This document shows positions 1-4,787 of a stretch of DNA of 5,533 bases, piece after piece. Origin of the DNA: Flavobacteriales bacterium (GTDB lineage: Bacteria > Bacteroidota > Bacteroidia > Flavobacteriales_D > Parvicellaceae). The notes beneath the pieces are model-generated. The model ran no database searches. It saw only the letters and a list, made by a program, of their open reading frames with translations, and had not been told where the DNA came from. The position numbers were made by a program, and so were the translations under genes. Positions within the stretch are counted from its first letter, which is position 1, and the number at the start of each line of letters is the position of its first letter. The stretch covers positions 1-5,533 of the forward strand of contig JALTUD010000370.1 in assembly GCA_027047735.1 (NCBI GenBank), given 5' to 3'.

Positions 1-630
1 TCCTAAAATTTCATCTTTTACAATGTATAACGTTGTTCCTGCAGGCCCAAGATTTTTTTGTGCTCCTGCATAAATAATATCGTATTTCGATACGTCAATT
101 TTCTTAGAAAAAATATCGGAACTCATATCGCACACCAAAGGCAAATCGGTTTGCGGGATGCTTTTGAATTGTGTTCCGAAAATGGTGTTATTACTTGTGT
201 AATGTAAGTAATCCAATCCTTGCGGAATGGTATAATCCTTAGGTATATACGAATTATTTTTGTCTTCTGACGATGCCACAACAACTCCTTCTCCTACAAA
301 ATCAGCTTCTTTGACTGCTTTTTTTGCCCAAGCTCCGGTAACGAGATAACCTCCTTTTTTGTGTTCTCTCATCATATTATAGGCGGTCATTAAAAACCCC
401 AAACTCGCTCCTCCTTGCAAAAATAAAACGGTATATCCTTGAGGTACGTCCAAAACTTCTTTTACCAAGTTTCTTGCTTCTTCCATTACGGCAACAAACT
501 CCGGACTTCTATGCGACATTTCGATTAACGATAAACCTGAGTTTTCAAATTCTAGAATAGCTTTTGCCGATTGTTCAAAAACTTGCGGGGCTAATATACA
601 AGGACCTGCACTGAAATTGTGTTTTTTCAT
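1..630 (-). CDS. serC: Phosphoserine aminotransferase SerC, C-terminus cut by window edge
   Basis: PLP-dependent class V aminotransferase that converts 3-phosphohydroxypyruvate plus glutamate to O-phosphoserine in cytoplasmic serine biosynthesis; the same enzyme can also serve vitamin B6 synthesis. The frame is open from the ATG at 630-628 to base 1, giving 210 of the roughly 355 residues usual for the family. Visible signatures are the N-terminal NFSAGP (residues 5-10), SHRSPEF (39-45), the LQGGAS phosphate-binding turn (71-76), TGAW (98-101), the CDMSSD segment (167-172) and YAGAQKNLGPAG (187-198), in which K192 should be the Schiff-base lysine. The ATG is supported because the protein then begins exactly where homologues do. 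The 96-nt gap upstream (631-726) separates it from the oxidoreductase gene; it holds only a 6-bp dyad (660-665/674-679, 8-nt loop, no T-run) and no convincing promoter, so co-transcription with that gene is possible. In related genomes serA often lies downstream, which would be outside this window. Confidence 0.97.
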   Translation of the reverse strand, partial: MKKHNFSAGPCILAPQVFEQSAKAILEFENSGLSLIEMSHRSPEFVAVMEEARNLVKEVLDVPQGYTVLFLQGGASLGFLMTAYNMMREHKKGGYLVTGAWAKKAVKEADFVGEGVVVASSEDKNNSYIPKDYTIPQGLDYLHYTSNNTIFGTQFKSIPQTDLPLVCDMSSDIFSKKIDVSKYDIIYAGAQKNLGPAGTTLYIVKDEILG

Positions 631-726
631 TTTTTGGGATTTTTTGATGTTAATTCTACGAGATTTTACCAATAATCTCAATACTAGAACAAAAGTGCAT
701 ATTTTATCTTGAAAACGTGAATTATT

Positions 727-1809
727 TTAATTCTTTTTGTTCACATTTTGGTTAAAATATTTATTCGTTAACCGTGCTACATCTACTTCTTTCTCTAATT
801 TTTCTTCTTCCATAAGATAATTCACCATTTTATTGGCAAAGTATGGTGCGAGTTGAACTCCTTTACTTCCTAACCCGTTGAAAATAAACAGCTGTTTCTC
901 AACAGGATGTTGTCCCAACCACGGTTTTCTATCGCGTGTAGTTGGTCGAACACCTACACGATGTTCGATAATTTCCGGTTTTTGAGGGCTTATTTTCTCA
1001 AACTTTTCCAACAATTCATCTACCGCCTTTTGAGTTGGCACTAAATCCATACTATCCCAATCGTAAGTAGCTCCCAATATTCGATTGCCGTCAGGAAGTG
1101 GCAACAGGAATACATTTTTACTTAAAACATACTCGGGTAGATTTTTAGTTTTTACTACTATTATTTCCCCTTTTGTTACATTTTGAGGAAGGTAATTAAA
1201 ATATGGATTATTCACATATTGAAAACCTTCGCAAAAGATTATTTTATCGGCTTCCAGTTCCTTGTAGTTTACCCCATTTTCTATAACTTCCAACTTTTCG
1301 TACGCAAATTTTTCATTTAAAATACAATTACCTTTCTCCAAGTATTCTCTAACCTTAGGCAAAAAGATATTCAAAAACAAACGATAGGACCATTCTACTC
1401 TACCGGCACCAAAATTGCACTCAACATCGTACCGCATCCAATCCTCATCAAAGCTTTGCAACACCTCATCAAACGGCTTTTCCGAACGGCGAGCATACCA
1501 CGTATTTTGCTCTTCTATTGAACCAAACAGCCGAACAAACGTCAAGGGCTCAAAAAACGAAGCATCGAGTTCCTGCTCTTTTTTCTTATAATAGTCGATA
1601 GAAAACTTAGATAATTCTTCAGCCCTCCAACTCAAGATAGTTCGCCGAAAAGACATCGGATGCACCAATCCACCCGCAATAAGCGAGGACGAATGATAAT
1701 GGTTATTATCTATCACTTTAACACTTTGCCCTCTATCCAAAAGCTCCATAGCCAATACCGAACCGGCAATTCCTTGTCCAACGATAATACAATCAACTTT
1801 TTCTTTCAT
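727..1809 (-). CDS. FAD-dependent oxidoreductase, DAO superfamily, MnmC oxidase-domain-like
   Basis: Predicted cytoplasmic flavoprotein oxidase of the D-amino-acid oxidase superfamily (DAO fold, the group with ThiO, DadA and the C-terminal domain of MnmC). At 360 aa it is full length for a single-domain member. Seen directly: an N-terminal dinucleotide-binding fold VDCIIVGQGIAGSVLA with GxGxxG at residues 11-16 and an acidic D34 closing the second strand; IAGGLVHPMS (44-53), matching the flavin-contacting segment after the first helix; and the C-terminal FAD/substrate block RVGVRPTTRDRKPWLG (284-299) followed by FNGLGSKGVQLAP (310-322). The TRDxxPxxG and GLGSKG..AP pattern is closest in my memory to the oxidase half of MnmC, which removes carboxymethyl from cmnm5s2U34 in tRNA, but the methyltransferase half is absent here. 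The substrate is therefore unknown; an amine or amino acid is the safe reading. The start codon lies 15 nt downstream of the composite hairpin element, no Shine-Dalgarno is visible, and no terminator is seen after the stop. Confidence 0.9.
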   Translation of the reverse strand: MKEKVDCIIVGQGIAGSVLAMELLDRGQSVKVIDNNHYHSSSLIAGGLVHPMSFRRTILSWRAEELSKFSIDYYKKKEQELDASFFEPLTFVRLFGSIEEQNTWYARRSEKPFDEVLQSFDEDWMRYDVECNFGAGRVEWSYRLFLNIFLPKVREYLEKGNCILNEKFAYEKLEVIENGVNYKELEADKIIFCEGFQYVNNPYFNYLPQNVTKGEIIVVKTKNLPEYVLSKNVFLLPLPDGNRILGATYDWDSMDLVPTQKAVDELLEKFEKISPQKPEIIEHRVGVRPTTRDRKPWLGQHPVEKQLFIFNGLGSKGVQLAPYFANKMVNYLMEEEKLEKEVDVARLTNKYFNQNVNKKN

Positions 1810-1833
1810 TATTTAATCATTTTATGGGCGTTC

Positions 1834-1891
1834 CCCTTTATTACAAAAGACACATATCGCTCTCGCTCAACGTGTCTTTTGTAATAAAGGG
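1834..1891. repeat. Perfect 20-bp inverted repeat, 18-nt loop
   Basis: The arms 1834-1853 and 1872-1891 are exact reverse complements over 20 bases (CCCTTTATTAC at the outer end, AAAAGACAC at the inner end), with the loop at 1854-1871. Pairing stops cleanly at both ends (1833/1892 and 1854/1871 do not match). It forms hairpin 2 of the composite element and is the strongest secondary structure in the window. No T-run follows on the minus strand, so it does not look like a classical rho-independent terminator for lysE transcripts, though a stem this long could still block transcription or exonucleases. Confidence 0.95.
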
Positions 1892-1909
1892 TCGGGCTAT
1901 CCGCTATAT

Positions 1910-1942
1910 CTTTTGGTTTGCATAAAGCAAACAAACCAAAAG
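1910..1942. repeat. 11-bp inverted repeat with slipped arm
   Basis: The arms CTTTTGGTTTG (1910-1920) and CAAACCAAAAG (1932-1942) pair perfectly over 11 bp with an 11-nt loop. Allowing one bulged G at 1943, pairing extends to 1908-1909 with 1944-1945. An alternative fold pairs GCAAAC with GTTTGC around a 5-nt loop and leaves a 4-nt bulge on the other arm. This is hairpin 1 of the composite element. Confidence 0.85.
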
Positions 1943-1972
1943 GATGCCGCTCCTATCCCTAACGCGAAGCAA

Positions 1973-2115
1973 GTAAGTGCAAAGAAAATGGAATTTAGTT
2001 TTCTTAGGCGATGAAAAATAAATTGGCATAGCACCGGAGTATAAGGAAAATAAAACCGTTTTATACACCTCTATTTAGGATGAATAAACAACAAACGCAA
2101 ATTTATAATCTTAGA
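1973..2115. other. AT-rich gap between LysE-like stop and composite element
   Basis: With the composite element this completes a 306-nt stretch without a credible gene. It contains two short palindromes with a single central base: 2106-2118 (6-bp arms, overlapping the lysE-like stop codon) and 2050-2064 (7-bp arms, ATAAAAC/GTTTTAT). On the minus strand there are two possible promoter -7 boxes for the oxidoreductase gene: TAAATTTG at 2105-2098, which fits TAnnTTTG, and TTTCTTTG at 1987-1980, with one mismatch but followed by the CA often seen after this box. Neither has a TTTG at the expected -33 spacing. No terminator with a T-run is visible after the lysE-like stop. Confidence 0.5.
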
Positions 2116-2772
2116 TTAAATATCTTTAAACGCAACAACAACTCCAAAAAATATAAGTACAATTCCAACGACTACACTAATGTTTTTAAGAGCCTTTGGA
2201 GTTAATTTATTTTTCAGTTTACTCGCATAATGGATTTTTAAAAAATCAATAAAAAACATAGTTCCCAAAGTTGCAATAAAATAATAGATTAACTGTTCTT
2301 TAGGAATTTTCAATTCTTCGGTTGCCGTAGTACAAGCTGCTATCCAATACACCAAAACACCGGGATTAATCGAATTTAATCCAATTCCCTTAAGGAAGTA
2401 AGTTAAGTACGTTTTTTTATGAAAAATTATAGAATCTACTTCCGTAGGTGAATCCAACGAATCTACATCTATCGCCTTTCCTTTTTGTGGTGCTTGTTTT
2501 TTTACAATCGATAAAATCCCCATCAATATAAACACTCCCGAAGCAATATATTTAATATATGCATTCTCGCTTAACCCTTCTAAAATCTTTTGAGCAAAAA
2601 AATAAGCAGCAATTAAGTACACAATATCACTGAACAGTACTCCCAAGTCCATTACTACGGCTGGTTTAACACCCTTTTTTATACTAGTTTCAACCAATAC
2701 AAAAAAAACAGGCCCAATCAAGAAACTGAGTAAAAGTCCAAATAAAATACCGTTCAGAATAATTGCTATCAA
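2116..2772 (-). CDS. LysE/RhtB-family exporter, apparent TTG start
   Basis: Inner-membrane exporter of the LysE superfamily, which expels amino acids or small metabolites using the proton gradient; the substrate cannot be told from sequence. The 218-aa length is typical. Six hydrophobic segments can be placed at about residues 2-26, 36-60, 72-90, 122-146, 160-178 and 196-215. The family marks are GPVFFVLVETSIKKG (20-34) after the first helix and the NPG at 136-138 in helix four; the charged stretch 91-121 is the loop between helices three and four. The only usable start in frame is TTG at 2772-2770: upstream in frame there is no ATG or GTG before a TAA at 2802-2800, and the first internal ATG (residue 41) would remove helix one and the GP motif. 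A good promoter box lies about 30 nt upstream, leaving a short leader without Shine-Dalgarno. No LysG-type regulator is adjacent. Confidence 0.93.
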   Translation of the reverse strand: MIAIILNGILFGLLLSFLIGPVFFVLVETSIKKGVKPAVVMDLGVLFSDIVYLIAAYFFAQKILEGLSENAYIKYIASGVFILMGILSIVKKQAPQKGKAIDVDSLDSPTEVDSIIFHKKTYLTYFLKGIGLNSINPGVLVYWIAACTTATEELKIPKEQLIYYFIATLGTMFFIDFLKIHYASKLKNKLTPKALKNISVVVGIVLIFFGVVVAFKDI

Positions 2773-2802
2773 AATAATTTGGTTTGAATACGAATTTAGT
2801 TA

Positions 2803-2838
2803 CAAAGATAAGGAAGTTGTTACATCTTTTACGCCAAA
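2803..2838 (-). promoter_or_regulatory. Candidate Bacteroidota-type promoter of the LysE-like gene
   Basis: On the minus strand TATCTTTG (2810-2803) is an exact match to the Bacteroidota -7 consensus TAnnTTTG. A TTTG lies upstream at 2838-2835 as a possible -33 box, but the 24-nt spacer is slightly long. Transcription would start near 2796, about 24 nt before the TTG start codon, which supports that start. Confidence 0.6.
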
Positions 2839-2859
2839 TAAACACTAAAAAAATTGTAT

Positions 2860-2899
2860 AAAAAAACAAAAGCCTGACTTCTAAAGAAATCAGGCTTTT
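2860..2899 (-). terminator. Rho-independent terminator of the T9SS cargo gene
   Basis: The arms AAAAGCCTGA (2868-2877) and TCAGGCTTTT (2890-2899) pair over 10 bp; after one mismatch three more pairs close around a TAAA loop. On the minus strand the stem is followed by G and then seven T (2866-2860). It lies 21 nt past the stop codon of the cargo gene. The T-side on the plus strand is weaker, and no plus-strand gene reads into it. Confidence 0.9.
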
Positions 2900-2920
2900 A
2901 TTAAATTTGATTACAGTTAA

Positions 2921-3790
2921 CTATTTTTGAACATAAATCTTTTTAGTAATCACGTTAGCTCCTTTTCTAATTTGTACTAAATAAACACCGTTATTCAATT
3001 CATTCAAATCGATTGATGAATTTCCGTTTATATTTTTGTTACAAACTGATTTACCTAACAAATCAACAATATTTAAATTATAATTTCCTTCAACATTTAA
3101 AACATTCAACGTTGTAGCATATAGATAAACATTAGCATCTACTAACGAATTTTCAACAACAGCAGTATTTGCTCCACCTGTATCTCCGGCATTGATAGCA
3201 TTCCCAGCAGTACTTTCGTAAGCAAAATCTTTTATAGTTACAGACCCGGCTTGATTTGCTACATCTACCCTTATCCATCCAAAATATTCTGAAGCCCCCA
3301 TCATAAATTTAACACCTATGTATTTATCTGTTGTATTCATAAAATCTCCAGCATCTAGTACATTTCCTAATACAGACATATGAAGACCTAATCCAGCTCC
3401 GGGAAAAAGTAAATTAGACCCGGAACTCATATCAACATAAGCTGAAGAACCATCTATTGCAGTTCCTTGCTGAACCGTATCAACTTTTAAAACCTCACCG
3501 GCTCCGGATGAATTGTCAACAATACCGACAACCTTACTTCCATTCATAAACTCTAAAGCTATAGCAACAGTTGGTACTTGTTGTGTTCCTAACTGTCCTG
3601 TTACTTCAATTGTAGTATCTACCGCGAAAATATTAATCTCATTAGAGCTGTTATTATCAAAGTTTACTGCATATTGCTCTCTCACAGTAGAAGCGGTAAG
3701 CGTAACATCATTAATATCTGTATAAACGATTTGAGCCATAGAGCTAAATCCAAGACCTAGTGCCAAAAAAGAAAGTATTTGTTTTTTCAT
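2921..3790 (-). CDS. Secreted T9SS type A sorting-domain protein
   Basis: Exported protein that should cross the inner membrane by Sec and the outer membrane by the type IX system, ending on the cell surface or in the medium; its function is unknown. The 289-aa chain starts with a signal peptide (MKKQ, hydrophobic residues 5-14, SMA then Q20), with likely cleavage between A19 and Q20, the usual Bacteroidota arrangement. The mature part, about 21-200, is rich in D, N, S, T and G, has no catalytic motif I recognise and reads like beta-sandwich sequence. Residues 157-200 (YIGVKFMM, YFGWIRVDV, IKDFAYES, INAGD) form a module I associate with many T9SS cargo proteins of unknown role. The last about 75 residues fit the Por secretion tail: LNVEGNYNLNIVDLLGKSV, then LNELNNGVYLVQI and the closing KKIYVQK. 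It has its own promoter candidate and terminator, so it is likely a single-gene unit. The ATG at 3790-3788 directly precedes the signal peptide. Confidence 0.93.
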   Translation of the reverse strand: MKKQILSFLALGLGFSSMAQIVYTDINDVTLTASTVREQYAVNFDNNSSNEINIFAVDTTIEVTGQLGTQQVPTVAIALEFMNGSKVVGIVDNSSGAGEVLKVDTVQQGTAIDGSSAYVDMSSGSNLLFPGAGLGLHMSVLGNVLDAGDFMNTTDKYIGVKFMMGASEYFGWIRVDVANQAGSVTIKDFAYESTAGNAINAGDTGGANTAVVENSLVDANVYLYATTLNVLNVEGNYNLNIVDLLGKSVCNKNINGNSSIDLNELNNGVYLVQIRKGANVITKKIYVQK

Positions 3791-3818
3791 AAATTTAATT
3801 GTTTTTGAGTTAATATAC

Positions 3819-3859
3819 CTATTTTACTAACTTATCGAAAATAGACAAGTTGCCTATTT
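3819..3859 (-). other. Two mutually exclusive small hairpins in the cargo-gene leader
   Basis: The sequence AAAATAG (3838-3844) can pair with CTATTTT at 3819-3825 (7 bp, 12-nt loop), or its AAATAG part with CTATTT at 3854-3859 (6 bp, 9-nt loop). Both folds would lie in the 5' leader if the promoter at 3876-3883 is right. The stems are short and AT-rich, so chance is a fair explanation. Confidence 0.3.
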
Positions 3860-3875
3860 CATAAATTATTTGCAT

Positions 3876-3883
3876 CAAATATA
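3876..3883 (-). promoter_or_regulatory. Candidate -7 box of the T9SS cargo gene
   Basis: The minus strand reads TATATTTG here, an exact TAnnTTTG match. Transcription would start near 3869, giving a leader of about 79 nt before the ATG at 3790. No TTTG is present at the usual -33 spacing, so the assignment rests on the -7 box and on its place between the sdh terminator and the gene. Confidence 0.45.
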
Positions 3884-3911
3884 ATACTTTTGTTTTATTT
3901 CGAGTATTATA
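3880..3911. promoter_or_regulatory. 9-bp inverted repeat over the cargo-gene promoter region
   Basis: TATAATACT (3880-3888) and AGTATTATA (3903-3911) are perfect reverse complements separated by 14 nt. The left arm overlaps the candidate -7 box and the other arm covers the region where a -33 contact would fall, an arrangement suited to a repressor or activator dyad. Seen as sequence; the operator role is inference, and AT-rich DNA makes such dyads less surprising. Confidence 0.4.
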
Positions 3912-3951
3912 AAACCAAAAAAGTCAACTTCTTAAAAAGAAATTGACTTTT
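3911..3951 (-). terminator. Rho-independent terminator of the sdh operon
   Basis: The arms AAAAGTCAA (3919-3927) and TTGACTTTT (3943-3951) pair over 9 bp; after one C/A mismatch a further five pairs (TTCTT with AAGAA) close around a three-base loop. On the minus strand the stem runs into six T, then GG and four more T. It starts 35 nt after the sdhB stop codon and ends transcription before the cargo gene. Confidence 0.88.
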
Positions 3952-3986
3952 ATAATTGTATCACAGAAGATATTTAACCTCGCTAT

Positions 3987-4757
3987 TTACTTTTCTTTTG
4001 TTAAAGAAGACATTAGATACTCTCTATTTAAAATGGCTATATTCTCTAAAGAAATCCCTTTAGGACATTCTACTTCACAAGCACCTGTATTCGTACAGTT
4101 ACCAAAGCCTTCCAAGTCCATTTGATGCACCATATTTAGCACTCTGTCTTTACGTTCAATTTCGCCTTGTGGCAACAAAGAAAATTGAGCTACTTTAGCC
4201 GAAACAAATAACATTGCCGAAGCGTTTTTACAAGTTGCTACACAAGCTCCACAACCAATACACGTAGCAGCATCCATAGCTTTATCTGCATTATGCTTGC
4301 TAATAGGAATACCATTTGCGTCCTGCGTATTTCCTGAGGTATTTACCGAGATAAACCCACCCGCTTGTTGAATACGTTCAAAAGCAGTTCTATCAACTAT
4401 TAAATCTTTAATCACAGGGAAAGCATTCGCTCTCCAAGGCTCAATCGTTATGGTATCTCCGTCTTTAAATTTACGCATATGCAACTGACAGGTTGTAACC
4501 GCTCTATCAGGGCCGTGTGCTTCCCCATTTATATATAGTGAACACATACCGCAAATCCCCTCTCTACAATCGTGGTCAAATGCGACAGGTTCTTCTCCTT
4601 TATTTACCAAATCTTCATTTAGCATATCCAACATCTCAAGGAAAGAAGAATCTGGAGAAACACTTTTCACAGTGTAATCCTTCATTGCTCCTTTATCAGT
4701 AGCGTCCTTCTGACGCCAAATTTTAAGTGTTAGATCCATGTCTTTTTTTGCTGACAT
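3987..4757 (-). CDS. sdhB: Succinate dehydrogenase/fumarate reductase iron-sulfur subunit
   Basis: Electron-transfer subunit of complex II, at the cytoplasmic face of the inner membrane, carrying electrons from the SdhA flavin to the membrane cytochrome b and menaquinone. The 256-aa length is normal for the Bacteroidota type. The N-terminal plant-type ferredoxin domain has its 2Fe-2S ligands in DCREGICGMC (C64, C69, C72) and C90 of TTCQLH. The C-terminal domain has CIGCGACVATC (C166, C169, C172, C176) and CTNTGACEVECPKG (C221, C227, C231), which by family analogy hold the 4Fe-4S (166, 169, 172, 231) and 3Fe-4S (176, 221, 227) clusters, so all eleven ligands are present. The form fits the type with one di-haem cytochrome b subunit (sdhC, expected upstream outside the window). 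It follows sdhA by 30 nt with a terminator after it, so it is the last gene of the operon. The AAAGGA at 4779-4774 is 16 nt from the ATG, too far for a normal ribosome-binding site. Confidence 0.97.
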   Translation of the reverse strand: MSAKKDMDLTLKIWRQKDATDKGAMKDYTVKSVSPDSSFLEMLDMLNEDLVNKGEEPVAFDHDCREGICGMCSLYINGEAHGPDRAVTTCQLHMRKFKDGDTITIEPWRANAFPVIKDLIVDRTAFERIQQAGGFISVNTSGNTQDANGIPISKHNADKAMDAATCIGCGACVATCKNASAMLFVSAKVAQFSLLPQGEIERKDRVLNMVHQMDLEGFGNCTNTGACEVECPKGISLENIAILNREYLMSSLTKEK

Positions 4758-4787
4758 AATGTATTTATTTTTATCCTTTAGAAAAGG

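Larger units (their letters stand above)
1825..1972 (-). repeat. Composite two-hairpin intergenic element
   Basis: A compact structured element fills half of the gap between the LysE-like gene and the oxidoreductase gene. Read on the minus strand the order is: GC-rich block CGCGTTAGGGATAGGAGCGG, hairpin 1 (1942-1910), GC-rich block GATATAGCGGATAGCCCGAC, hairpin 2 (1891-1834), and a short terminal block GGGGAACGCCCA. The stems are made of AT-rich, simple sequence with near-perfect pairing, whereas the spacers are GC-rich relative to the gap around them. AGCGG occurs once in each of the first two blocks. I recall similarly built elements, with the same style of spacer blocks and different stem sequences, between genes in other Flavobacteriia, but this is memory and not a search result. 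Possible roles are a mobile palindromic repeat, a structured RNA leader of the downstream gene, or a terminator. No target-site duplication is evident at the ends, and the boundaries are approximate. Confidence 0.7.

Noticed and set aside
1660..1884. 74-aa plus-strand reading frame
   Set aside because: It is antisense to the N-terminal part of the FAD oxidoreductase and its end runs through the 20-bp inverted repeat; no family pattern and no promoter.
1834..1891. Insertion-sequence terminal repeats or a MITE
   Set aside because: Only 18 nt separate the arms, there is no flanking target duplication and no transposase remnant; a hairpin unit fits better.
1825..1972. Integron attC site as explanation of the two-hairpin element
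   Set aside because: The ends lack a proper RYYYAAC/GTTRRRY core pair (the GTTAGGG does not fit the last position) and there is no cassette or integrase gene nearby.
1904..2029. 41-aa minus-strand frame from ATG 2029-2027 through hairpin 1 to TAG
   Set aside because: It crosses the GC-rich block and hairpin 1 of the composite element, which explains its composition better; no start signal and no recognisable peptide.
3513..3725. 70-aa plus-strand reading frame
   Set aside because: Antisense shadow of the T9SS cargo gene, whose signal peptide and sorting tail make the minus strand certain.
3943..4125. 60-aa plus-strand reading frame
   Set aside because: Starts in the sdh terminator and is antisense to the cysteine-rich end of sdhB.
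4517..4702. 61-aa plus-strand reading frame
   Set aside because: Antisense to the 2Fe-2S domain of sdhB; no independent support.
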